Below, one piece after another: positions 9,503-18,464 of a DNA stretch of 64,000 nucleotides. The stretch's first letter is position 1. The number at the start of each line of letters is the position of its first letter. Below the pieces are notes generated by a model. It saw nothing but the letters and a program-made list of their open reading frames with translations. It did not search any database and was not told the origin of the DNA. The DNA comes from Ascidiaceihabitans donghaensis (GTDB taxonomy: Bacteria; Pseudomonadota; Alphaproteobacteria; Rhodobacterales; Rhodobacteraceae): the NCBI RefSeq assembly GCF_900302465.1, contig NZ_OMOR01000001.1:1240001-1304000 (forward strand). The letters are read 5' to 3'. A program made the position numbers and the translations under genes.

Positions 9503-9530
9503 TTTTGCGTCCTTTACTGCTCTGCCTCGG

Positions 9531-10118
9531 TTATGGCGTCGGGCGGATCAGATAGTCACTGGACCCGCGTCGCACCAATTTATAGTTATTGTTTTGTCCA
9601 GCAGTATTAACAGTATTTTCCGATTTTGCGAGTGCTAAGCGCAGATTATCGCGGATTAGTGCACTTTCGCCATTGTCTAGGGCAAAGGCTTTGCGAAAGA
9701 TTTGCTGTGCTTCAGCGGTTTTGCCGCGTTCCATCAACACAACGCCAAGATTGTTATAGATTTCCGGCCACGCGTCATCTTGGGCTGTGGCGCGCCTAAG
9801 AAGGGTTTCGGCTTGACCCAAACGGCCCAGTTCAAGGTTCGCCGTGCCCAAGCCGGATAGGATCTCGGCGTCCAGTCCATTTGCCAAAGCTGCGCGGTTA
9901 AAGGCGCGAATGGCCAATTCATATTCGCCTGCAGCAATCAACCGGTGCCCGACTTCTACACCGTCAACGGCTTGTTTGGATCTGTCGACGCCCGGCGCAT
10001 AAGGCCCGCTGTCAGACGTGGAAATGCCGCCCGTTCCGCAGGCGGCAAGTCCAAAAAGGAAGGCTCCGGCACAGATGCGCCGAAGCTTTGTTAAAATGCG
10101 GTCAGTTGCCACCAGCAC
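9531..10118 (-). CDS. Second TPR lipoprotein of the Tad locus (TadD-like)
   Basis: 195 residues. The signal sequence ends in a lipobox LAAC (Cys27), and three to four TPR units follow, including GDYELAIRAF-like and ELGRLGQAETLL helices. The likely start is GTG at 10118, since a GGGGAG stands 5 bases upstream; a second GTG at 10112 is possible. The gene overlaps the end of tadC by 17 bases, so expression is probably coupled. Role inferred from family and position: outer-membrane assembly factor for the Tad secretin. Confidence 0.85.
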   Translation of the reverse strand: MLVATDRILTKLRRICAGAFLFGLAACGTGGISTSDSGPYAPGVDRSKQAVDGVEVGHRLIAAGEYELAIRAFNRAALANGLDAEILSGLGTANLELGRLGQAETLLRRATAQDDAWPEIYNNLGVVLMERGKTAEAQQIFRKAFALDNGESALIRDNLRLALAKSENTVNTAGQNNNYKLVRRGSSDYLIRPTP

Positions 10119-11097
10119 TTAAGCTCCCCATTTTCGTAATCCCCATCACCGATGGACCCACAAGGATGATCAGCAATGGCGGCACGGTTAACATCATTGT
10201 GGCAAGTGTCATTTTGGTTGGCAACTTATTTGCAGCTTCTTCCGCACGCATAACACGTTTGTCACGCATTTCCCCTGCATAAACACGCAAAGCGTCGGCG
10301 ATAGAGGTACCAAAGCTAGTGGATTGCACCAAAACGGTCACAAAGCTGGCCACGTCCTGCACGCCGCAGCGTTCGCCCATGTCGTTCAGAACAGTGGCTT
10401 TGTCCTTACCGGCTTTCATCTCGTAGGCAACCACGTCGAATTCGTCTGCCAGCGCCGGAAACGAGGCCCGCAATTCACGGGCGACGCGCACAATAGATTG
10501 CTCTAGTGATTGGCCGGCTTCGACGCAGACCAGCATCATGTCCAAGCTGTCGGGAAAGCCTTGTGTGATCTGTTCTTTGCGTTCTTCGACACGGCGCGTC
10601 ACCCAATATTGGGGCAGGTAATAGCCAATGCCACCCGGGCCGACCGTATACATGATCATTTTCTGGGTCGAAACTTCGGCCCCGTCCACGTTCATGTAGA
10701 AGGTGTAATAGAACACACCAAGACCAAGGCCAAGCAGTCCCAAAAGCATCTGGGCCGCGTGGAACATGCGTACCGCATCTTTGGACTGGTAGCCCGCCTG
10801 ACGCAGTTGCAGTTGCTTGGCGCTAAGTTCGGCCACGTCTTTGGGTTCAAGAAAGCTGGCAAACCGGTCCAACTGTTCGTTGTGCCCGCCTTGACGCAGT
10901 TTTTCGCGATGAACAGAGCCACCGTTTCGGTTCGCAGCGTCTCGCTTAAGCTTGTTCAGCGGGTCCTCGGGCTGACGCAGCATAATGATCACGGTCAAAA
11001 CAACCATAACCGTGCCCAAAGCACCCACCAAGATCATCGGACCAAGCGGACCTAAAACGTCTTGAATGGCAGTGTTTACAGAGTTGAAGAGTTCCAT
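10102..11097 (-). CDS. tadC: TadC inner-membrane platform protein
   Basis: 331 residues of the type II secretion F (T2SSF) family. It has an N-terminal membrane helix, paired helices near residues 115-165, the T2SSF core (EAGQSLEQSIVRVARELR and FVTVLVQSTSFGTSIADALR) and a C-terminal hydrophobic helix. With TadB it forms the platform on which the CpaF ATPase works. The ATG at 11097 is preceded by GGGAG at a good distance, which excludes the longer frame to 11142. It follows tadB closely and overlaps the next TPR gene. Confidence 0.93.
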   Translation of the reverse strand: MELFNSVNTAIQDVLGPLGPMILVGALGTVMVVLTVIIMLRQPEDPLNKLKRDAANRNGGSVHREKLRQGGHNEQLDRFASFLEPKDVAELSAKQLQLRQAGYQSKDAVRMFHAAQMLLGLLGLGLGVFYYTFYMNVDGAEVSTQKMIMYTVGPGGIGYYLPQYWVTRRVEERKEQITQGFPDSLDMMLVCVEAGQSLEQSIVRVARELRASFPALADEFDVVAYEMKAGKDKATVLNDMGERCGVQDVASFVTVLVQSTSFGTSIADALRVYAGEMRDKRVMRAEEAANKLPTKMTLATMMLTVPPLLIILVGPSVMGITKMGSLSAGGN

Positions 11098-11116
11098 GCA
11101 GCAGGGCTCCCTTTCA

Positions 11117-12079
11117 TTATACTTTGATGTTGGTGAGGACACGCATCACCACAAGGTTGACGGCCAGAAACAGGCCCACCGCGATACAAGCGGGGATGAA
11201 ATACGCATGTTCGCGGACTTCGTCGTAGTAATGCGGATCGGCAATGTTGATGACGATCAAGGCCACAATCGGGAAGGCAGACAGGAACTTGCCTGACCAT
11301 TTTGCTTCAGCAGTGATCGCTTTCACACGGCGGAACAGGCGGAAGCGGGCGCGGATCACAGATGCAAGGCCAGCCAGAATTTCGGCCAAGTTACCACCGG
11401 ATTGGGACTGGATGGTCACGGCCACGGCCAAAAAGCGCATGTCTTGCATGTCCAGACGTTCTGCCATGTCTTTAAGGGCTTCGCCCATATCACGGCCATA
11501 GGCTGCTTCGTCCGCGATGACGCCAAATTCGGATGCCAACGGGTCTTGCACTTCTTTGGACACGATCTGGATGGCAGAGGAAAACGGGTGCCCCACTTTC
11601 AACGACCGCACCATCAGTTCCACAGCGTCGGGAAGCTGTTCTTCGATCATCGCCAACCGTTTGCTGGCCTTTGAGCTGATCCAGAAATAGACGGCCCCGA
11701 TACCGATGCCGACAGACAACAGCAGACGCAAAGGAACCTCGGTTTCGGTCCCAATCGACAATCCGATGAACGCGACAAAGGCCAACCCGCCCATCACCAT
11801 CATCAACTGCTGTGGTGTAAAGGCGATGGCACCTTTTTGGGCCTTGTCAGCCAGAAGCGAATACAAGGGAATGGATTTCGCGTTCATGTGCTGGCGCATT
11901 TCCTTGCGCAGCTGGTCCAGCACTTCTTCGCGCTTGCCACCTTTATTCAGCATTTCAAGACGGCGGTTCACACGGCTGTTCAGACTGATCGATTTGCCAA
12001 AAGCGACCAGATAAAGCCCCTCAACCAACACCAATACGCCGATGAAGATGAGACCGTAAATAATGGGTTCCGCGCTCAT
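11117..12079 (-). CDS. tadB: TadB inner-membrane platform protein
   Basis: 320 residues of the T2SSF family: N-terminal helix at ~5-27, a second hydrophobic pair near 90-135, the cytoplasmic T2SSF domain with EEQLPDAVELMVRSLKVGH and SQSGGNLAEILAGL, then two C-terminal membrane segments. It is the partner of TadC. The ATG is preceded by GAGGAAATG. It lies between cpaF and tadC in the usual tad order. Confidence 0.94.
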   Translation of the reverse strand: MSAEPIIYGLIFIGVLVLVEGLYLVAFGKSISLNSRVNRRLEMLNKGGKREEVLDQLRKEMRQHMNAKSIPLYSLLADKAQKGAIAFTPQQLMMVMGGLAFVAFIGLSIGTETEVPLRLLLSVGIGIGAVYFWISSKASKRLAMIEEQLPDAVELMVRSLKVGHPFSSAIQIVSKEVQDPLASEFGVIADEAAYGRDMGEALKDMAERLDMQDMRFLAVAVTIQSQSGGNLAEILAGLASVIRARFRLFRRVKAITAEAKWSGKFLSAFPIVALIVINIADPHYYDEVREHAYFIPACIAVGLFLAVNLVVMRVLTNIKV

Positions 12080-12125
12080 AATTTCATTTCCTCAATAATA
12101 ACTGGGATGGTGGGACACATATCGT

Positions 12126-13592
12126 TTACTCGGCTGCGATGGGTTCGTAGATGGCGGCGGGCAGATCGTAACCCCACATGCGGAAACGTTCCGCATAGTG
12201 GCTGCGCACGCCGGTCGCAGTGAAGTGACCGATGATTTTGTTGTCAGGCGTCAGGCCCACACGTTGGTAGCGGAAGATTTCCTGCATCGAGATAACATCG
12301 CCTTCCATCCCGGTGATTTCCGTGATGGATGTCATACGGCGGGAGCCGTCTTGCAAACGCGATGCCTGCACAATCAGGTTCACAGCGCTAGAGATCTGGG
12401 ACCGAACTGCTTTCAAAGGCATCTCAATGCCCGCCATTGCGATCATGTTCTCCAAACGGCTGACCCCATCGCGGGCAGAGTTGGCGTGAATGGTGGTCAT
12501 CGAGCCGTCGTGGCCGGTGTTCATCGCCTGCAACATGTCGATAACTTCTTCGCCACGCGTTTCACCAACGATGATCCGGTCAGGTCGCATCCGAAGGGCG
12601 TTTTTCAAACAGTCACGCGGAGATACTTCACCTTTGCCTTCCACGTTGGGGGGGCGGCTTTCCATCCGGCCCACGTGGGTCTGTTGCAGCTGAAGTTCGG
12701 CGGTGTCTTCGATGGTCAGGATGCGTTCGGCGTTGTCGATGAACGACGACAATGCGTTCAGGGTTGTTGTTTTACCCGAACCCGTACCACCAGAGACGAT
12801 AACATTCAGACGTGTGGCAACAGCGGCTTGCAAATATGCAGCCATTTCTTCTGTGAAGGCACCGAAATTGACCAGATCGTCGATGCCCAGCTTGTCTTTT
12901 TTGAACTTCCGGATGGAAACCAGGCTGCCGTCTACGGCGACAGGGGGGACCATGGCGTTGAAACGTGACCCGTCTTTCAGCCGCGCATCCACATAGGGGT
13001 TGGATTCATCAACGCGACGACCCACGGCAGACACGATTTTATCAATGATTCGAAGGAGATGCTTTTCGTCTTTAAACGTAACATCGGTCAATTCCAGCTT
13101 GCCTGAGCGCTCCACAAAGATTTGTTGCGGGCCGTTGACCAGAATATCGTTGACGGATTCGTCCTGCAGCAAGGTTTCCAAGGGGCCAAGGCCCGTAACC
13201 TCGTCATACAGTTCCTGGTTCAGCGTCTGACGGTCTTCGCGGTTCAGCACAATGTTGTTGTCTTGCAGAAATTCACTGGCAATGGCCTGAATTTCAGACC
13301 GCAGATCGTTTTCCGAGGCGCTTTCCAAAGCTGCAAGGTTCAAGTTGTCCAGCAACGCACGGTGCAGTTCCAGCTTCAGCTCGCCCATGCGTTCCTTGCG
13401 TTTGCGTTCCTTGTCCAGGGGCACAGCTGTTGCGGCCACTTGATTGTGGGACTTGCGCGAAACCGACGCCTGCGACGCGGCAGAGTTCACCGGCAATTCG
13501 GTGACTTTGGCGGCGGGTGTGTCTACGGCTGCTATTTGCGCAGCTTCTGCAACGGGCGCCGTTTTTGTAGGTTTTTTATATTTGGAAAACAT
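12126..13592 (-). CDS. cpaF: CpaF/TadA pilus assembly ATPase
   Basis: 488-residue hexameric type II/IV secretion ATPase that powers Flp pilus extension and possibly retraction. An Ala/Thr-rich N-terminal linker of ~80 residues precedes the conserved part. Walker A is [10 protein letters not shown], the Asp box is EDTAELQ, Walker B lies in GETRGEE, and the His box is [14 protein letters not shown]. Length is normal for CpaF. Unusually, the 21 bases before the ATG hold no Shine-Dalgarno motif but an anti-SD-like sequence, so translation may depend on coupling to cpaE just upstream. Confidence 0.96.
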   Translation of the reverse strand: MFSKYKKPTKTAPVAEAAQIAAVDTPAAKVTELPVNSAASQASVSRKSHNQVAATAVPLDKERKRKERMGELKLELHRALLDNLNLAALESASENDLRSEIQAIASEFLQDNNIVLNREDRQTLNQELYDEVTGLGPLETLLQDESVNDILVNGPQQIFVERSGKLELTDVTFKDEKHLLRIIDKIVSAVGRRVDESNPYVDARLKDGSRFNAMVPPVAVDGSLVSIRKFKKDKLGIDDLVNFGAFTEEMAAYLQAAVATRLNVIVSGGTGSGKTTTLNALSSFIDNAERILTIEDTAELQLQQTHVGRMESRPPNVEGKGEVSPRDCLKNALRMRPDRIIVGETRGEEVIDMLQAMNTGHDGSMTTIHANSARDGVSRLENMIAMAGIEMPLKAVRSQISSAVNLIVQASRLQDGSRRMTSITEITGMEGDVISMQEIFRYQRVGLTPDNKIIGHFTATGVRSHYAERFRMWGYDLPAAIYEPIAAE

Positions 13593-13613
13593 TGCTCTAC
13601 CCCAAGGAGGTGA

Positions 13614-14849
13614 TCAGGCTGCGTGGGCCTGATCGTCTTTAATTTCATGAAGCGACGCGGCCAGTTTGGCGATTTCGCGGCGCAGTGGGTTTTTGGGGGC
13701 AGAGGTGGCCAGTGGAAGGCCATGATCTGCACCTTGGGTGATGGGTTTGCCGCCATCGGGCAATTGAACATCGATAGAAATATCAAGGCTTTCAGCCATG
13801 CGCTTGATCCGGCTTTTGCCGCTTAGGTCCGTGAATTTCGGCGCGCGGTTCATCACATAGCGCAGCTTTTCGACCGGCAATTCTTCGGATTGCAGCGCGC
13901 GCTTGAAACGCATCGTGTTTTGCGCAGACCGCATGTCCAGCTCAAGTGTCGCGAAATAGACATGGGCGGCGGTCAGAACTGTTTCAGACCAATGCACCAG
14001 AGTGGACGGCATGTCGATCACGACAAAATCGAAGTGGTTGCGGGCCATGTCCAACACGCGCTGGATGTCCTCGGGGCTGATAAGATCCAAAGGCAGCATA
14101 TCACCGGGCGCTGTCAGCACCTGAAGCTTGTCTTCAAAGGTCAACAGCGCCTGGCTGAACATGTCGGCATCCATGCTGTCTGTGTCTGACAGCATTTCGT
14201 AAACAACATCGCGACGGGCCAAATCCAGGAACGTGGATACGGCACCGAACTGCAAATCGAAGTCCAAGAGGCACACACTTGGCGCATTGTCGGATGCAAC
14301 ATTTGCCAATTCCCACGCAAGGTTAACGGCCAAAGTTGTTGCACCGGTTCCACCTGCCAAGCCGTGACATACAATGACGGCACCTTGTTTGTTGGCACCG
14401 CTTTTCAACTGCGGACCCGCTGGTTCAGACACAACCGGCACATCCGCCGTGCGCACGCGGTCAATCGCCTGTTGCAATTCCCCTTCTGGCAGCGGGTAGG
14501 GGACAAATTCATCAGCACCTTTACGCAACAACGAATGCAGCGACGCAGGTGTCATATCCTCAGCGATCAAAATGACTTTGATGTCGCGTTTTTTGGCTTG
14601 AACGATAATTTCGCCCATCAAAACAAGGTTGTCTTCGTCGATGTCGTCCATGGCAAGGGCCACAAATTCCATTGCACTTGCTTCGGGTTGCCCGAAGAAG
14701 GCCAAAGCCTCTGCGAAACCAAGGTCACCCCAGGATTCCCCCATGGCGGTTTCCATGTCTTCGATCAACAGATCAAAGTTCTGCACATCACGACTGATGG
14801 TGCAGGCCACGATGGGCGCGGTCTCGGGTTGTGGCATCACACTGCTCAT
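13614..14849 (-). CDS. cpaE: CpaE/TadZ pilus localisation ATPase-like protein
   Basis: 411 residues with an N-terminal receiver-like domain (~20-135) and a C-terminal MinD/ParA-like domain from ~155. The P-loop region reads GLAGGTGATT at 163-172, so both lysines of the MinD-type KGGxGKT motif are absent; the DFDLQFGAVSTFLDL and VVIDMPSTL segments of the fold remain. TadZ proteins mark the pole or site where the pilus machine is built. The ATG at 14849 has AGGA about 12 bases upstream; a TTG two codons earlier is less likely. A CtrA-type box lies ~55 bases upstream. Confidence 0.93.
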   Translation of the reverse strand: MSSVMPQPETAPIVACTISRDVQNFDLLIEDMETAMGESWGDLGFAEALAFFGQPEASAMEFVALAMDDIDEDNLVLMGEIIVQAKKRDIKVILIAEDMTPASLHSLLRKGADEFVPYPLPEGELQQAIDRVRTADVPVVSEPAGPQLKSGANKQGAVIVCHGLAGGTGATTLAVNLAWELANVASDNAPSVCLLDFDLQFGAVSTFLDLARRDVVYEMLSDTDSMDADMFSQALLTFEDKLQVLTAPGDMLPLDLISPEDIQRVLDMARNHFDFVVIDMPSTLVHWSETVLTAAHVYFATLELDMRSAQNTMRFKRALQSEELPVEKLRYVMNRAPKFTDLSGKSRIKRMAESLDISIDVQLPDGGKPITQGADHGLPLATSAPKNPLRREIAKLAASLHEIKDDQAHAA

Positions 14850-14901
14850 TGCCAAATCGTCCTTTTCTCAGGGGCTTGGCGGATGAGTCTTATCTAAGGC
14901 C

Positions 14902-14917
14902 TTAACCTTTTCTTAAC
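14902..14917. promoter_or_regulatory. Putative CtrA binding box (TTAA-N7-TTAAC)
   Basis: Two TTAA half sites at 14902-14905 and 14913-14916 are separated by exactly seven bases, and the second continues as TTAAC. This matches the alphaproteobacterial CtrA consensus. The box sits 53 bases before the cpaE ATG, inside a 216-base gap. The direct-repeat orientation points away from cpaE, which CtrA sites tolerate. Control of pilus genes by CtrA is known in Caulobacter; here it is inferred. Confidence 0.55.
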
Positions 14918-15041
14918 CCATTCGCGGAAGCCCATGCCCGGCCATTTTAGCCAGACACACGTGTCCTATTGGATCGACTATCGCTGTGAAGTGGGGCGAG
15001 ATTGGGGCCAAAAAACTTCTATTGTTGGGTCTTTTGACACG

Positions 15042-15063
15042 GTAAGGGGGAAATCCCCCTTAC
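15042..15063 (-). terminator. Hairpin just after the OmpA-like gene
   Basis: Perfect 9-bp inverted repeat (GTAAGGGGG / CCCCCTTAC) with a 4-base loop, starting 3 bases past the stop at 15066. The minus-strand copy is not followed by a clear T run, so it may act as a weak terminator, an RNA 3' end stabiliser or an attenuator between the OmpA-like gene and cpaE. Confidence 0.55.
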
Positions 15064-15065
15064 TG

Positions 15066-15749
15066 TTATTCTTCTGTACGCAAGTCAGAACCTTGAATGC
15101 CATCCAATTGGGACGGTGGCACGGCGCTGTTGATATAGTCGCGGTACACGATCTGTGCGTATTTGCCGTCCAGAACATTCTGGTGACCACGCACAAATCC
15201 GGTGACTTCGGTCACGGTGCGGCGGTTGCGGCGTTCGCGGCCCTGGGTCACGATCAAAGGCTGGGTTTCCCCAAAGGATGCGACCGCTTCAAGACGTTTG
15301 CGGCTGATGCCTTGGGACGTCAGATAATGGACAACTGCGTTTGCGCGTTGTTGGCCCAAGCGTTTGTTGTAGCTGCTGCTGCCCACGGCATCTGCGTGTC
15401 CGTAGACCCGAAACCGGATTTCCGGAAACTGTTTGATCCAGCGGGCCTGTTCGCGCAGGGTGTCGCGCGCACCACCATCTAACTGTGCAGAATTAAAGGC
15501 AAAATTGACTGTGGTGAGGACTTCGGAGGAAAACCGATTTGCCAGATCAAAGGTGTATTGGCGTTCGCCTGTCAACACGAGTGTGTTGTTCAAGGTGGCG
15601 TTGCCAAACTCGCCTGTGTCGGTCAAAGCGCCTGCTTCCCGGTAGAACTGCGTATAAACTGGATCACTGCTGGTGCCACAGGCGGCCAACGTACCCAAAA
15701 GGGCAGTCAAACCAACAATATGTCGTGTGTTTCGCATGTAGGCTCGCAT
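15066..15749 (-). CDS. OmpA-family lipoprotein of the Tad locus
   Basis: About 227 residues: lipoprotein signal with lipobox LAAC, a short linker, then a C-terminal OmpA-like peptidoglycan-binding domain with the diagnostic YGHADAVGSSSYNKRLGQQR stretch and SFGETQPL. It presumably anchors the Tad secretin complex to peptidoglycan. The start may be ATG 15749, five bases after the cpaC stop, or ATG 15737; neither has a strong Shine-Dalgarno, which fits translational coupling to cpaC. A hairpin follows the stop. Confidence 0.87.
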   Translation of the reverse strand: MRAYMRNTRHIVGLTALLGTLAACGTSSDPVYTQFYREAGALTDTGEFGNATLNNTLVLTGERQYTFDLANRFSSEVLTTVNFAFNSAQLDGGARDTLREQARWIKQFPEIRFRVYGHADAVGSSSYNKRLGQQRANAVVHYLTSQGISRKRLEAVASFGETQPLIVTQGRERRNRRTVTEVTGFVRGHQNVLDGKYAQIVYRDYINSAVPPSQLDGIQGSDLRTEE

Positions 15750-15753
15750 GATA

Positions 15754-17193
15754 TTAATCCAGTACATAGCCATATGACCCGGAGAAGTCCTGTTTGGCAA
15801 CCTCGCCAGCGGCCCCTTTCTTGGGGGTGCGGGTGCCCGCAGCTGTGCGACCGTACAAAAACAGGTCTTTTTCGGTGGGTGGTTTGATCCGGTCGGTGGG
15901 CAACGACAAGGCTTCGCCGCGTGTTGGTGACACCAAATGCGCGGTGATAATGATCACCAGTTCCGTCTGCTGCCGCTGGTAGCTGGCGGACCGGAACAAA
16001 GCGCCCAAGACGGGCACATCGCCAAGCCATGGCAACTGTGAATTATCGTCGGTGAAGTCGTCTTGCAGCAAACCTGCAATCGCAAAGCTTTCGCCGTCGC
16101 GCATCTCGACCGTGGTCGATGTTTCGCGGCGTGAAAAGGCGTCGATTTCAAAGCCGTTGACCGAGAACCCGTTTGTTGGGTCGATGGCGGATACGGCGGC
16201 TTCCAGTTCCAAATTGATCAAGTCTTTGTCGACGACACGGGGAATAAAGTTCAATTCAATTCCGAAGGGTTTGAATTCAACCGTGATGGCGCCGTTGTCT
16301 TGGCTGACAGGGACGGGGTATTCACCACCCGCCAGAAATTTAGCTTCTTGACCGGACAACGCCACCAGATTTGGTTCTGCCAAGGTGCGTACGACACCTT
16401 TGGTTTCCAAGGCCTCAAGCAACAGACCCACTTGCGTGTTGCCTGCGCTAAACCCGAACAGCAATGCGCCGGCGTTTTCGTTCACGGATGGCACATTGCC
16501 ACCTAATGCGGTGCCAACACCGCCCGACGAATTCAACGTGCCCGACCCGCCGTTGACGCCCACGCTATTGCCCAGAACAGATCCGTTCAAAGCCAAGGAA
16601 GACGACAGGGATTTCGAAACAGAGCGCTGCATTTCGGCAAAACGGACTTTCAACATGACCTGTTGAATGCCTCCGACGCTCATAAGGTTGGAAACACGGT
16701 CCGGCGCATAGCGTTCGGCCAAATCAAGTGCGCGTTGCAAACGGGAGGAGCTGGACACGATGCCAGACAAAACGATCCCGTCGTTTGCTGTACGCACCTC
16801 GATTTTTTCACCGGGCAGAATTTGACGCAGGCGTTCTTTGAATTCGGACACATCGGCGGCCACACGCACGTCGACGTTTGTGATCAGTTTGCCCGCTGCA
16901 TCCAAAAGGGTCAGCGTGGTTAAGCCAGGCGCTTTGCCCAAAACATAAATTGTACGATCCGACAGGGACGAAATATCCGCGATACCGGGGTTTGCGATGC
17001 TCAGTTCCGCGAAAGGCACGTCGCTTTCAACCACAACAGCGCGGTTCATCGGTACATCTAGCGTCCGCGAGGTGCCTTGTTTGACCACACGCAAGTTGTT
17101 GGCCGCCGCATCTGTGGCGAACATCATCGCAACAGGCGATGCACTTACAGCCAGCCCCAGAAGGGCTGCTTTTAGAAATCTATCAATTTTCAT
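15754..17193 (-). CDS. cpaC: CpaC/RcpA outer-membrane secretin
   Basis: 479 residues. There is a cleavable signal peptide of ~31 residues (ending near DAAANN), an N-terminal pilus-formation domain (VPFAELSIANPGIADI), a BON-like segment around 115-175, and a C-terminal secretin domain with the EPNLVALSGQEAKFLAGGE and AIAGLLQDD motifs. It forms the gated outer-membrane pore for the Flp pilus. A terminator-like hairpin between cpaB and cpaC suggests that part of the transcript ends before it or that it has its own promoter. Confidence 0.95.
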   Translation of the reverse strand: MKIDRFLKAALLGLAVSASPVAMMFATDAAANNLRVVKQGTSRTLDVPMNRAVVVESDVPFAELSIANPGIADISSLSDRTIYVLGKAPGLTTLTLLDAAGKLITNVDVRVAADVSEFKERLRQILPGEKIEVRTANDGIVLSGIVSSSSRLQRALDLAERYAPDRVSNLMSVGGIQQVMLKVRFAEMQRSVSKSLSSSLALNGSVLGNSVGVNGGSGTLNSSGGVGTALGGNVPSVNENAGALLFGFSAGNTQVGLLLEALETKGVVRTLAEPNLVALSGQEAKFLAGGEYPVPVSQDNGAITVEFKPFGIELNFIPRVVDKDLINLELEAAVSAIDPTNGFSVNGFEIDAFSRRETSTTVEMRDGESFAIAGLLQDDFTDDNSQLPWLGDVPVLGALFRSASYQRQQTELVIIITAHLVSPTRGEALSLPTDRIKPPTEKDLFLYGRTAAGTRTPKKGAAGEVAKQDFSGSYGYVLD

Positions 17194-17340
17194 GTGACCT
17201 GCCTTTTGTGATCACGCCTCAATATTGGGTCTTTTTGCCCACGTTTGGATCACCATGCGTCAATTCCATTTTTTTTGCAAGAATCAATGGGTTGATCGTG
17301 TTTGTGTATGTGGATAAAGGGCAACAGCCCCAAAAGACAA

Positions 17341-17366
17341 AAGGCGCTGCGGGGATGCAGCGCCTT
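17341..17366 (-). terminator. Rho-independent-type terminator between cpaB and cpaC
   Basis: A perfect 10-bp stem (AAGGCGCTGC / GCAGCGCCTT) with a 6-base loop, followed on the minus strand by TTTTGTCTTTT when the last stem bases are counted. It lies 18 bases after the cpaB stop, inside an otherwise contiguous pilus locus, and would reduce read-through into cpaC. Confidence 0.7.
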
Positions 17367-17384
17367 TCAACCGTTTGATATTGC

Positions 17385-18242
17385 TTAATTTGTGCAAGGG
17401 ATTGGGATTTCCAGAACCTCTGCGCCACGGCGGGTGCGGATGGTGCAGACTTCTTCCTTTTTGGCTTGGACCTTGACGGTTTCTGTCGCCAAACCCAACA
17501 AAGACTGTTGGTTTACTTCGATCTCGCCCGCCACGGTGTCGTCGTCAGCGCCAACCAAAGACAGGGACAAGGATCCTGTCGATTGGGCCTGTGCCAATGC
17601 GGCGACCTGATTTGGGCGCAAGGCGACAGTTACCGTGCGTGCAATGACAGCGCCCTCCAAATCACCTGTGGCGCTTTGGTCAATGGCGATCAATTTGATG
17701 CCCGGTTCGATCAGTTTTGTGATTTCAGAGCGATCACGGCCACCATCGGTGACAACCTGACCTGTCCAGTAAACGTCGACACGGTCGCCGGGGCGCAAGA
17801 AGCCGGACACGCCAGATGCCACGTCAACACGCAAAGCAAAGGCTCGCATGCCGCGTTCCAACCTAGACGTCAGGCCGGCTTCTTCGCCAGGAAGTGTCAC
17901 TTTGATGGCCATCACGGCCTCGTCCTTTTCCATGGCGCGAAGGACAACGCGTTTTTCGTCTTTGCCTTCTGGAAACAGTGTGCCGTCGTCCAGGAATGTG
18001 CCTTCGGGGATGGCATTTTCGGGCCAAGCTACCATCCGAACATCTTCAGTGGTGATCTCTTCACCGTACTTGAGTGCGCGATCTGCGACGTACACGTCTA
18101 CGGTGGGAACAACCTTCGCACGGGCTGCGCGTTCGCGCGCCAGCTCGTTCTGGTACGCTCCGATATAGTTTTTGGCCATGTAAACAGCCCCGCCTGCGAG
18201 CGCGACACCCACCAGAAGAACAAGCCCAAATACCATACGCAT
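17385..18242 (-). CDS. cpaB: CpaB/RcpC Flp pilus assembly protein
   Basis: 285 residues: N-terminal membrane anchor (~4-24), a SAF-type domain near 48-110 with PTVDVYVADRALKYGEEIT, then a periplasmic RcpC domain (FALRVDVASGVSGFLRPGDRVDVYWTG). CpaB works in the periplasm with the secretin. A strong GAGGTGAT ribosome-binding site precedes the ATG by four bases. It is the first machinery gene after the two small pilin genes, with a 222-base gap to the second of them. Confidence 0.94.
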   Translation of the reverse strand: MRMVFGLVLLVGVALAGGAVYMAKNYIGAYQNELARERAARAKVVPTVDVYVADRALKYGEEITTEDVRMVAWPENAIPEGTFLDDGTLFPEGKDEKRVVLRAMEKDEAVMAIKVTLPGEEAGLTSRLERGMRAFALRVDVASGVSGFLRPGDRVDVYWTGQVVTDGGRDRSEITKLIEPGIKLIAIDQSATGDLEGAVIARTVTVALRPNQVAALAQAQSTGSLSLSLVGADDDTVAGEIEVNQQSLLGLATETVKVQAKKEEVCTIRTRRGAEVLEIPIPCTN

Positions 18243-18464
18243 TTTATCACCTCATATAACTGTCAGGGCGTTTGGTGCCCTCGGTTTTTGTCCCTTTTAT
18301 CAATGTCACGCAATTGTGGTTGAAATAGGGTAGGGCCGTGACGGTTGTGCGACGTCTCTTGTGTCCGCAATTGATACGCAAACACGCGCAACACGGGGGG
18401 GCCAAACGGCCAAAAAGCGCCAACGAACGAACGTGGCGCAATCATAGCATTTTGTGTGGAGACC

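Noticed and set aside
17309-17317. Exact DnaA box (TTATCCACA on the minus strand)
   Set aside because: A single box without neighbours or an origin-type A/T region; one such match is expected by chance in a window of this size.
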